Shown here in pieces: positions 21,950 to 29,058 of a stretch of 34,822 nt of DNA (its first letter is position 1; each line of letters begins with the position of its first letter). This DNA comes from a virus. Position numbers and translations under genes: made by a program. Below the pieces are notes generated by a model, which saw nothing but the letters and a program-made list of their open reading frames with translations, searched no databases and was not told the origin of the DNA. The stretch spans positions 1 to 34,822 of the IMG/VR virus record IMGVR_UViG_3300029624_000203; one strand, written 5' to 3'.

Positions 21950-23767
21950 TCAATGGTTTGCGGATGCCTCATTTTCATCCTCCGCCGGGGCTTCGATAGC
22001 TTCGCGTCCGACGATCTTGAGCATCGTGGCGGCGGCCGCCTGCATGGCTTCGCAGTCAAACAGGTGATTGGGTCGCGACCCGATCTGCTTCCACACCCAG
22101 ACGTTCTTCTCCTTGATGCGCTGCTCGGATTCCATCTGCGCGAGGTAGTCCTCGGGCACGTCGTCGGGCACCTCCCAGGTCGCCCCCTGCGACGGGTCTT
22201 GATTGCGCCGCAGCCGGGCCAGCGTGTCCTTGATGTTCAGGTTCGACCAGTAGTGAACGAAGCAGGCCCGCCGGTGGGAGAGGACGACCCGGCGGCGCGG
22301 TGAGTAGAAGCGCTGGATCGCTTTGCCGCCCTTCTGCTTGTGGACGAAGGTCAGTCGCCGGTCGCCGATGAGCGCGACCCAGCCCCGCTCGGCGCACTGC
22401 CGGTAAACTTCATAGGTGGCGTTGCCCGCGTCGACGAAGACGAGACTCGGATGGATCGAGAAGCGGGCCTGGAGCTGATCGACGTCCTCCCAGGTCAGGA
22501 CGCGTTCGCTCCAGATCAGGCGCGAGGAGCCCTCGATGCTCCACGACCGAACCACGAGGAAGAAGTGGTCCATCTGGCAATCCACCGTGAGGATACGCAG
22601 CGGCACGAGGGCCAGCGGATGCTCGTGTGGTGGCGGCACGATCCGGCCCTGCCGGTCAATGGCCGCTTCATCATCCCATGCATCGCCCAGCCGGTAGCCG
22701 GAGCGTGTGATCTCCAGCTTGTAGTCCTCGACCCATTCCCGCCACGGTAGCGCGAGGCGTTTTTGGTAGAACTGCTGGAGGAGCGAGGTGTCGCCCTTGC
22801 GGGCCGCGAGCTTGGCGCGGAGGTAAAGTTCCGCCAGCTTGCCCCACGACATCGAGGCGAGGCTGTTCCAGTGGAAGCCGACATTCTCCTTGGCCGCATT
22901 CAAGTTCTGCGGGACGAACCTGCCGGTGGCATTCAGGCGGCGGCGATTCTCGTCGGAGTCGGTGATAGCGTGCTGGCAGCGCTCGCAACGAAGGGTGGTG
23001 GTCGCCCGGACCCTTTCAAAGTCATACTGCTCCTGCGCATCTTTGCAGTCCTTCGACCACTCCACGTTCTCCCAGCGGAAGGGCTGGCGGTGGCCGCAAC
23101 TCGGACAGGCGAAGGTCCACTCCCGCATGTCGGTGGTCTCAAACTTGCGATGGGTGTCGTCGTCCTCCTCGCCGCCCTGGGACAAGAACAAGCACTTGCC
23201 CAGCCAGCCGAATGCGGTCACGCGGGCTTCGGCTTCAGCCATGTGCCCCTGCGGCCAGCGCCAGGTCTCGTCGCCAATCAGCCAGCGGATCGAGCGCCGC
23301 TGCAGGTTCGTCTTGTTGTGCGCGCCGAGCACCCACAGGGTCATGCCGTTGGCGAAGTGAACGGTGGTGTTCCGCTTCTTGTGGCGGTTTCGCGGGAACA
23401 GCGCACGGACGGGCGGGCACTCGTCAAAGAGCTTCTGCAGCCGGGACTCCGACTGGTCTTTCGCGTCCTCGTCGGTCTGGTCGAGCCAGAGGGTGGGGCC
23501 GGGCAGGTTGGCGATGATGTAGCAGAGCGTCAGTTCCGGCGCGGTGGTCTTCGACGATTGGATGCTGGCGAGGATCGAGACGAGGCGGACGCGGGGATCG
23601 ACGATGGCCTCCATGACCTCCCGCACCCACGGCGAGTTGTCCGAGCGGAATCGACCGGGCATCGGCGAATACGGGATCGCGCCGATGTGCTCCTCGCACC
23701 ACTGCCAGGGCGGACGGCGGTCCGGCGGTCGCCAGGCATCGCGCCAGATGGCGTTCAACTCCTTCAT
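21950..23767 (-). CDS. terminase large subunit, GpA family
   Basis: The 605-residue packaging ATPase-nuclease is of the lambda gpA/GpA type. The N-terminal ATPase has the deviant P-loop SIQSSKTT (Lys73) and an acidic Walker B region in RWLIGDETWRW. A zinc-binding pair, CPSCGH and CERCQH, lies in the middle, as in GpA-family enzymes. The C-terminal nuclease supplies Asp in LTVDCQMDHF, FVDAGN and LFDCEAM. It cuts concatemers and pumps DNA through the portal. Its ATG overlaps the small subunit by four bases and has GGAGGAG ten bases upstream. GpA-type terminases often cut at cos sites, but no cos site could be identified. Confidence 0.92.
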   Translation of the reverse strand: MKELNAIWRDAWRPPDRRPPWQWCEEHIGAIPYSPMPGRFRSDNSPWVREVMEAIVDPRVRLVSILASIQSSKTTAPELTLCYIIANLPGPTLWLDQTDEDAKDQSESRLQKLFDECPPVRALFPRNRHKKRNTTVHFANGMTLWVLGAHNKTNLQRRSIRWLIGDETWRWPQGHMAEAEARVTAFGWLGKCLFLSQGGEEDDDTHRKFETTDMREWTFACPSCGHRQPFRWENVEWSKDCKDAQEQYDFERVRATTTLRCERCQHAITDSDENRRRLNATGRFVPQNLNAAKENVGFHWNSLASMSWGKLAELYLRAKLAARKGDTSLLQQFYQKRLALPWREWVEDYKLEITRSGYRLGDAWDDEAAIDRQGRIVPPPHEHPLALVPLRILTVDCQMDHFFLVVRSWSIEGSSRLIWSERVLTWEDVDQLQARFSIHPSLVFVDAGNATYEVYRQCAERGWVALIGDRRLTFVHKQKGGKAIQRFYSPRRRVVLSHRRACFVHYWSNLNIKDTLARLRRNQDPSQGATWEVPDDVPEDYLAQMESEQRIKEKNVWVWKQIGSRPNHLFDCEAMQAAAATMLKIVGREAIEAPAEDENEASANH

Positions 23768-24408
23768 GGCGTGCAGGCTCCTCCGCCGTGGAGGGTTTCG
23801 CAGACCTCATCAATTGCGGCGGCGCACTCGCTTTGGATGCCGACGGCATCGAGGCCGGAGAGAACCGGTGGAAGCTCCGACTCGAACTTCGCCCGTAGCA
23901 GCGCGACGGCTTTCCCGACCTGCGTCGTCCACTCGACGCGGACCTGCTCCAGCGGAACGTAGTCGCCCTTAAGAATGGCGGTGCGGATCTCGCGCTGCTC
24001 GACCTCGGCCAGGAGTTTGCGGGCCTTGAGCGCTTCGCTTGCGCCCTGGACGGATTCTCCGCCCTTGAGGTCGCGGTCGCGCATGAACTGCCGCCAGGCG
24101 ATGACTGAGTGAAGGCAGTTGGCCTGCGGCTCCGGTGCGCCCTCCAGCTTCTTCCACTGGTAAAAGGTCTGGCGGCTCACCCCGAGGAGCATCGCCAGTT
24201 CCGCGATGTTGCGGGCGTGTGTGACGGTTTCGTTGCTGCCCGAGGCGATGGCCTTCACGCGGTTGAGTTCGGAGGGCGACAGGGTCTTCCCGTCGGCCAC
24301 CTTCTTCACGATGTTCTTCAGGTCGGCGGACAACAGCCGCTCCGCCATTTCCGGGCTGATGGAGTTCGGGCGGGCAGCGGGCTCGGGCGTGTCAGGCGAC
24401 GCGTTCAT
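23764..24408 (-). CDS. terminase small subunit, Nu1-like
   Basis: This 214-residue protein is read from ATG 24408 (MNASPDTPEPAARP). The frame stays open to a GTG at 24561, but the added residues look non-coding. A helix-turn-helix is clear in RNIAELAMLLGVSRQTFYQW followed by KKLEGAPEP, the DNA-recognition type of lambda Nu1. A helical C-terminal region (EALKARKLLAEVEQREIRTA) should bind the large subunit. It overlaps the large-subunit start by four bases. ATTGACA ends 14 bases before the ATG, a one-base variant of the heptamer seen before other starts. Confidence 0.85.
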   Translation of the reverse strand: MNASPDTPEPAARPNSISPEMAERLLSADLKNIVKKVADGKTLSPSELNRVKAIASGSNETVTHARNIAELAMLLGVSRQTFYQWKKLEGAPEPQANCLHSVIAWRQFMRDRDLKGGESVQGASEALKARKLLAEVEQREIRTAILKGDYVPLEQVRVEWTTQVGKAVALLRAKFESELPPVLSGLDAVGIQSECAAAIDEVCETLHGGGACTP

Positions 24409-24643
24409 GCCCGCAGGCAAGGTGTCAATCTGGACAGAGGTGCTGACAGGTTGGTCGATACCTGAAGTTTTGCCGGGACCCGCCTCCAGCACTGGACGGA
24501 GCCGGATGGCGTGGGCTGGCCAACCCCGGAAAAGTGTAAGGTTGGAAAATCCGCCTTTCACTCAAACTCGCCGCGCTTTTCGCGGACCCCGCAGAGCGCT
24601 ATTCGGTATGGGACCCCGAAACCATCCCCCCTGCCTCGGCCTG
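24409..24643 (-). other. gap between small terminase and upstream gene
   Basis: This stretch of about 235 bases holds the ATTGACA element and a CCGCG/CGCGG hairpin with a five-base CTTTT loop near 24575. A GTTGACA lies over the stop of the upstream gene. An in-frame extension of the small terminase from GTG 24561 is possible but has poor protein character. A packaging or cos site would be expected close to the small terminase, but none can be recognised. Confidence 0.4.
24423..24429 (-). promoter_or_regulatory. ATTGACA element, 14 bases before ATG
   Basis: Minus-strand ATTGACA with 14 bases to the ATG of the small terminase at 24408. It supports that start over the upstream GTG and differs from the GTTGACA copies elsewhere by one base. 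Confidence 0.45.
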
Positions 24644-25276
24644 TCAACCGGCCTTCAAACGGACTGCTTCGAGGAAGGCGATGGCCTCTTTCAAGTCTTC
24701 GAGGACGGCTTGCGCCCGCTCCTTTGAGAACGTCTCGACCTTCGGAAGCATGGTCCGCGACCATCGGTTGAAGGCCAGTGCTTCCGAGTAGGATTCGGAG
24801 GGCGGCTTCGTGGAATCGTCAAGCTTCGGATCACGCTTGGCTTTGCGAATGGCCGAGCGGAGCTTGGGGACCGGAAGCTTTTCTTCCTGGGCTTTTTCGA
24901 GCCACTGCTGGCCTTCTTTCACCGAGGTTGTGTTGGCGAGCATGGCTTCCAGATGGTGGGTCCAGCTCAAATCGTTGCACCGGTGCAACGGTTTGAAGAA
25001 TTTGGCCACCATTTTGTAGCGGCGGAGGGACTGCTGTTCCAGCCCGGCGAGTTCGGCATACTGTTGCGTGTAGTGCTCGCCATGCCGCTCCTCCTGCTTC
25101 ACGAGGAAGTCGCCCCACCACCAGGCCTTGCAGCCTTCCATCCGTTGCAGGGTCAGACCGATGGCCGCCATGTCTTCATCGGACGGATCGCCCGTAAACT
25201 CCAGCGAAGTCGGGGTGAGTCGGCAACCCGGCAGGGCGATGGTTTGGTTGAGGGGTTCGAGGGTGGCCGTGCTCAT
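24644..25276 (-). CDS. hypothetical helical DNA-binding-like protein
   Basis: The 210-residue protein contains CKAWWWGDFLVKQEERHGEH, QQSLRRYKMVAKFF and LSWTHHLEAMLANTTSVKEG. The WxWGD...LSWxHH...W pattern occurs in small plasmid and phage proteins with helix-turn-helix character. The C-terminal half is helical and ends FLEAVRLKAG. Its role is unknown; it may be a replication or partition accessory protein. Its start overlaps the upstream stop as ATGA. A GTTGACA heptamer ends 14 bases before the start, and another covers the stop codon. Confidence 0.65.
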   Translation of the reverse strand: MSTATLEPLNQTIALPGCRLTPTSLEFTGDPSDEDMAAIGLTLQRMEGCKAWWWGDFLVKQEERHGEHYTQQYAELAGLEQQSLRRYKMVAKFFKPLHRCNDLSWTHHLEAMLANTTSVKEGQQWLEKAQEEKLPVPKLRSAIRKAKRDPKLDDSTKPPSESYSEALAFNRWSRTMLPKVETFSKERAQAVLEDLKEAIAFLEAVRLKAG

Positions 25277-25797
25277 GCCCTCGAACGGTTTGTCAACGCG
25301 TAGATGTCGCGTGCCCGGTCGCTCTTCATGAATTCCGAGGCCGGAAGGTTAAAGGCCTTTTTGATCTCGCGGACACGCTTGGAAACGGCGGCGCGAGTCA
25401 GCCCGTATTGCTTGGCGACCTGCGTCTGGGTGAGACCACGGGCTGCGCCGAAGCCGAAGGCCAGCGAGATGCATTCGGCTTCGAGGCGAGGGTTCTGGCG
25501 TTCCTCGATGATGCGATAGAGAAACTCCTTGAGCAGTTCTCCCACCGCCCGGGCACTTTCAACACCCTCGCTGGGTATTGGGTCTGCGTGGTCAAAGTCC
25601 TCCGCTTCCGGTGCGGCAACAGGAAGATCGGAAATGTCGTGGTTCCTGCCGTTCCCAACATAGGAGCACTCGGGCTTGTCCAACCCCATCTGCGCCAGCT
25701 TCTGCCGCTCCTCGAAAGGGAGCGTGGCCAACCAATCGCGATACGCACTGGCGTATTCGCGGTCACGGCTGGCCTGAAGCTGGCGGGCATCGTTCAT
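25273..25797 (-). CDS. sigma-like HTH transcription regulator
   Basis: The 174-residue protein is read from ATG 25797, five bases after an upstream TAA, with GGAGG farther back at 13 bases. The first 60 residues are helical (DREYASAYRDWLATLPFEER), followed by an acidic linker. A C-terminal HTH (GLTQTQVAKQYGLTRAAVSK) then resembles sigma-70 region 4 or a small activator. It may control late genes just downstream, since it is followed by the terminase genes. The stop overlaps the next start by four bases. Confidence 0.65.
   Translation of the reverse strand: MNDARQLQASRDREYASAYRDWLATLPFEERQKLAQMGLDKPECSYVGNGRNHDISDLPVAAPEAEDFDHADPIPSEGVESARAVGELLKEFLYRIIEERQNPRLEAECISLAFGFGAARGLTQTQVAKQYGLTRAAVSKRVREIKKAFNLPASEFMKSDRARDIYALTNRSRA
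25291..25297 (-). promoter_or_regulatory. GTTGACA heptamer, 14 bases before ATG
   Basis: This minus-strand GTTGACA lies in the last codons of the sigma-like gene (coding Leu-Thr in frame). Exactly 14 bases separate it from the ATG at 25276. Confidence 0.45.
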
Positions 25798-25799
25798 GA

Positions 25800-26048
25800 T
25801 TACGCGACGCCCTCCGGGATGGGAGTTTTGAAATAGACGCGGTCGATGGTGGCATCGAGCAGGTCGAGCCACGAATCTGGGAAGAGCACGGCGCAACGGC
25901 GCTGCTTCGCCAGCCGATGCAGTTCGAGTTTCTCCACCTGTGAAAGGGTCGAGAAACGGCGGAAATACAGATCGCTGGCAGTGATCGTAACGATGCCTAC
26001 CAGCGAGCCAGTAGCAGGGAGACCGAGAGCCTCAATGCGCTCCCGCAC
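25800..26048 (-). CDS. hypothetical protein, start uncertain
   Basis: The credible part of this frame is the last 82 residues from a GTG at 26048: RERIEALGLPATGSLVGIV, an ASDLYFRRFSTLSQVEKLEL helix and a C-terminal DATIDRVYFKTPIPEGVA segment. The frame stays open to 26498, but that part runs through the iteron block and is repetitive (HLAVVAVVAV), so it is probably not translated. A TTG at 26144 is another possible start. The stop is two bases before the next gene's ATG. No family is recognised. Confidence 0.5.
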   Translation of the reverse strand: MRERIEALGLPATGSLVGIVTITASDLYFRRFSTLSQVEKLELHRLAKQRRCAVLFPDSWLDLLDATIDRVYFKTPIPEGVA

Positions 26049-26079
26049 TGTCCAGAATCCGGGCGTTGCCGGGGAGTTA

Positions 26080-26392
26080 CTGCGAGATGGAACCGCTACT
26101 GCGAGATGTTTTGAGCGATTCGACGCATCTCGCAGTGAGCGCAATCCCAGTAAACAAGCCGCTTCCAGAGGAGTTACTGCGACTACTGCGACTACTGCGA
26201 GATGGTTCGGGGAAGTTTTTGTATTACATGTGTGTGTGTGACGCACACGCACACACGCGCTATGGACGGGGAGTTGAAAACATCTCGCAGTATCGCGCAG
26301 TCTCGCAGTAAATGCCGCAGCTTGTTCATTGGCAGCGACTTCCAAACTGCGAGATGTTCTGCGAGATGTTTTTGCCCTGCGCGATCTCGCAG
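26080..26392. repeat. CTGCGAGATG iteron block, candidate origin
   Basis: A 10-bp word CTGCGAGATG occurs on the plus strand at 26080, 26099, 26195, 26347 and 26359, and its complement CATCTCGCAG at 26126 and 26281. Truncated copies (TCTCGCAG, GATCTCGCAG) lie at 26301 and 26383, and three 9-bp ACTGCGACT-type units at 26176-26204. Copies 26347 and 26359 are 12 bases apart. The block lies just downstream of the primase-helicase gene. It has the features of a replication-initiator binding region and is not coding. Confidence 0.7.
26229..26255. other. strong TG/CA hairpin within iteron block
   Basis: A 12-bp stem, TGTGTGTGTGTG against CACACGCACACA with one G-T pair, encloses a three-base ACG loop. 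It sits in the centre of the iteron block. Alternating purine-pyrimidine runs can adopt Z-DNA or extrude as cruciforms, which fits an origin or regulatory site. It has no T-run, so it is not an intrinsic terminator. Confidence 0.6.
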
Positions 26393-26400
26393 GAAATGGC

Positions 26401-28578
26401 TCAGAACGGGTCGGCATCGCCATCCTCCGGTTGAAGGTTTGCGTTGGCGAGGGCCTCGATCTGGTCGTCGCGATAAATGAAGAAGGTCCGGCGTCCATCC
26501 GTTCGGCACCGTCGCTGGGCGACCCAGAGGTAGCCCTGGTTGATCATGGCGCAGAGACGGCGGCCGATGGAGATTGTGTTGTAGGCGTTCTGGACGAGCG
26601 GTTTGATTGTCTCGTCGGTCACGAGTGCGCTGTTGAGTTCCGCCGAGGTCCCGGACCAGCAGGAATCGCTTTTGGCACTGGCGAAGTAGTTGCTCCTCCA
26701 CAGGTCGAGGATTTCGGCAAAGCTGTTGGTCACGCTGGACTGCCGGGCGATTTCCTCGAGTTCTGGGTCGATGAAAGATCGGACGCCGAAGCGGGCATTG
26801 CCGACACATTCGACGGGGATCTGGAAGTCGAGCAGCCAACGGGCGAAGAACGGAAGTTCGCGGGCGATGATGGAGGCTACATCGGGTGGAAAATCCTTTC
26901 GCGCCCGCTCGTCCGACTTCAGCAGAATCAGCTTGTCCTTGATCGAGACATCGAGGTCAGGGAGAATGCGGATGGATTCCGGGTCGTCGTTGCAGGTGAC
27001 GAGAATCCGCCCGTTCCACGGCACAGTGAGCTGATCGCGGAACTTTGCATGGTAGTTGAACGTGTGGTTGGCTGCGACTTTCTTGACGAGGTTGGAGAAG
27101 CGCAGGTGGGCCTTCGGATCGCCGGAAACGGGATCGTCATCGATGGTCCAGAGGGCGTATTCGAAAAGTTCCTTGTTGAAGTTGCTGCCGCCCAAGAGGA
27201 AGTCGGTCGCTTCCTGTTTTCCGCCCACGAGCGGTGCGACCAGCCGCTCGGACAAGAGGGTCTTTCCTACTCCGGCAGGACCGGCAATGAAGACCGCCTG
27301 GCCTTTCAGCAGCGCTCCGTTGTAAGCGCTCGCGTAGAAGCGTTTCAGCCACGAGAGGAAGATTCCCAGCGCTACGTCGGAGAACATCGAGCCAAGGTAG
27401 TCGGCGATGAACGGGAACTTATCTCCCCATGCCTGGGAGTCTTCGGCAGGCTCCAGACAGCGCGTCGTCGAGATGTTGAGGTAGACCTTCCGGTTGATGC
27501 GAATGAGGGTGTCCTTGTGGTGAACGAAAGGCATGGCCCCCGCGACGGCCTTGCGCTGTTCGATCTCGTGGATCACGCAGTCGAGTTCCGAGGCCGGTTC
27601 GCCGTAGGGGTCAGGATCGAGGCCAAACTCCACCCGCAGGTGGCGGGCGAGCGTGGTCGCATTCATGGCCTGCCAGGATCTATCCGGCAGCCGTCGCCAG
27701 TAGTGGCGTCCATCGAAGTAGATGTCCTCAATGGCCCCGCCGATCTTCTCCTGCTGGTGGCGTTCGACGAAATCCCGCCCGAAGATATCCGCCCAGCTCA
27801 TGAAAGGCTTTCCGCCGGTGAAGCATTGGCAGCCGGTGTCGCGCACGATCACGGACAGGGCGTCGGCGTCCGGGTCCCAGAAGCGCACGCCTCTGGCACC
27901 TTCGACGAAAGGACCACTCCAGCGCCCCGGAAACCGGACCAGAAGCTCCTTTTCGACCTCGGCCAATGGAATGACCGCCCCCGCCTTTTTGAAGTCCTTC
28001 TGGCGGCTGGCGGACTCGATCCAGTGCCAGAGGACATCGGGTCCGACGGGCGCACCTCCGAATTCCTGCCACTCCAGCCCGCATTCGTAGTAGCGGCACA
28101 CATCAAAGAAGGCCTCCTCGTCGAGTCCCGGCAGAAGCGCATTCAGACCCAAGCTCGTGCGGGCCCGGTTCAGCGTTCGCTTGAGAATTCCTGCCCCGTG
28201 GATGGGCATGGGAACGGCGAAGCGCCAGACAAGCCGGGCACCGCCCGAAAAGGTCCGCGAGCCGAAGGAAGGTAGAACCTTGCCGCTGGCCCGACTGATC
28301 GCGTCCCGCAGGGCGCTGTCGCCCAGATTGGCGTCATAATCGACGACCAGCCCGTGGAGGAATTGCGGCGGATTCTGTTTGGAGACCCGCAGGTTCGGAT
28401 TCAGCCCCTCGGTGAGGTTGTAGAAGAGGTGATCCGTCCCGTTCTCGGCGCACCAGGAGCGGAAGCGGCGCTTGTCCTTAAAGGCGTAACCCGGATGGGC
28501 AAACGAGGCGGGATCGCTGCGGGAAAGGCGGCTTTCAGAGAGGTTCGGAAGGCAGAAAAATGGAAGATCATCACTCAT
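26401..28578 (-). CDS. primase-helicase with D5/SF3-type ATPase
   Basis: This 725-residue replication protein has an N-terminal primase-polymerase-like part with VDYD at 79-82 and GSRTFSGGARLVWRF (106-120), as in AEP-type primases. A C-terminal superfamily 3-like helicase carries Walker A AGPAGVGKT (432-440), Walker B ALWTIDDDP, and a polar strand RILVTCNDDPESIR as motif C. The C-terminus is winged-helix-like. It should prime and unwind phage DNA. Its ATG lies inside the last codons of the RuvC-like gene. The iteron block sits immediately after its stop codon. Confidence 0.8.
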   Translation of the reverse strand: MSDDLPFFCLPNLSESRLSRSDPASFAHPGYAFKDKRRFRSWCAENGTDHLFYNLTEGLNPNLRVSKQNPPQFLHGLVVDYDANLGDSALRDAISRASGKVLPSFGSRTFSGGARLVWRFAVPMPIHGAGILKRTLNRARTSLGLNALLPGLDEEAFFDVCRYYECGLEWQEFGGAPVGPDVLWHWIESASRQKDFKKAGAVIPLAEVEKELLVRFPGRWSGPFVEGARGVRFWDPDADALSVIVRDTGCQCFTGGKPFMSWADIFGRDFVERHQQEKIGGAIEDIYFDGRHYWRRLPDRSWQAMNATTLARHLRVEFGLDPDPYGEPASELDCVIHEIEQRKAVAGAMPFVHHKDTLIRINRKVYLNISTTRCLEPAEDSQAWGDKFPFIADYLGSMFSDVALGIFLSWLKRFYASAYNGALLKGQAVFIAGPAGVGKTLLSERLVAPLVGGKQEATDFLLGGSNFNKELFEYALWTIDDDPVSGDPKAHLRFSNLVKKVAANHTFNYHAKFRDQLTVPWNGRILVTCNDDPESIRILPDLDVSIKDKLILLKSDERARKDFPPDVASIIARELPFFARWLLDFQIPVECVGNARFGVRSFIDPELEEIARQSSVTNSFAEILDLWRSNYFASAKSDSCWSGTSAELNSALVTDETIKPLVQNAYNTISIGRRLCAMINQGYLWVAQRRCRTDGRRTFFIYRDDQIEALANANLQPEDGDADPF

Positions 28579-29056
28579 ACTGGCGTGGGGGCGGTGTCAT
28601 CCGCGACCGAGCCCAGTCGGCCAGCAGGAGCGCATCGGCAGTGGCTTGCTTGACGCGAAGTTGTGGAAACCGACGGCAGGCTTCCGCCTTCAAGGCGGCC
28701 TTGCGGGCAGGGCCTTGCTTGCCGTGGAGTCCGGAGATGCCGCGTTGCCAGACCTGCGGCTTGACTAGTCTCAGGGGGAGACGCAGCGCAGCCAATGAGC
28801 CGGTCCAGAAGCCGACATTGCGCCCGAAGGTGAAGGCCGAACGCACGCCCATCTGCGGAGAGGAATGAACGTCCTCCATCCACACCGTGGTGTAGTCCGG
28901 ATGAAAATGGCGAAGCCACTTGACCGCTTCGGCCTCATCAGTGAAGGGAACAGGATCGCCGAAAATGCCCTCGCTATAGTCGACCATTCCGCCGGAAATA
29001 CCTGGGTCGATGGCCAGCAGCGTAGTCGGCAAAGGAAGCAGAGATTGTTCGCTCAT
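28571..29056 (-). CDS. RuvC-like Holliday junction resolvase
   Basis: The 161-residue protein is read from ATG 29056 (MSEQSLLPL). The RNase H-fold resolvase core is LLAIDPGISGGMVDY (first Asp at about 18), then TTVWMEDVHSS with Glu/Asp on the next strand, and a C-terminal ADALLLADWA helix with the final catalytic Asp. These are the acidic positions of RuvC. It would resolve branched DNA before packaging. It starts two bases after the polymerase stop and overlaps the primase-helicase by eight bases. The phage therefore encodes two unrelated resolvases, this one and the RusA-like protein at 17258. Confidence 0.8.
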   Translation of the reverse strand: MSEQSLLPLPTTLLAIDPGISGGMVDYSEGIFGDPVPFTDEAEAVKWLRHFHPDYTTVWMEDVHSSPQMGVRSAFTFGRNVGFWTGSLAALRLPLRLVKPQVWQRGISGLHGKQGPARKAALKAEACRRFPQLRVKQATADALLLADWARSRMTPPPRQYE

Positions 29057-29058
29057 GG

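Noticed and set aside
24409-24561. N-terminal extension of the small terminase from GTG
   Set aside because: Its residues do not resemble a folded start, and ATTGACA 14 bases before ATG 24408 supports the shorter form.
24623-24648. GTTGACA followed 16 bases later by an ATG
   Set aside because: That ATG opens only an eight-codon frame, so it was not counted as an instance of the start-linked motif.
1132-25297. GTTGACA copies as promoter -35 boxes
   Set aside because: At 16-18 bases downstream none has a TATAAT-like -10, and that position would lie inside the coding start.
26229-26255. intrinsic terminator at the TG/CA hairpin
   Set aside because: The stem is strong but no T-run follows on either strand.
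26080-26392. CRISPR array
   Set aside because: The repeats are only 10 bp, occur in both orientations and have irregular spacing with no spacer-length regularity.
26192-26839. 215-residue minus-strand open frame over the iterons and primase end
   Set aside because: Out of frame with the primase-helicase, rich in Arg/Pro, and generated partly by the repeat words.
26329-28275. 648-residue plus-strand open frame
   Set aside because: It is antisense to the primase-helicase, has no domain, and arises from GC-rich codon composition. The minus frame carries clear Walker motifs.
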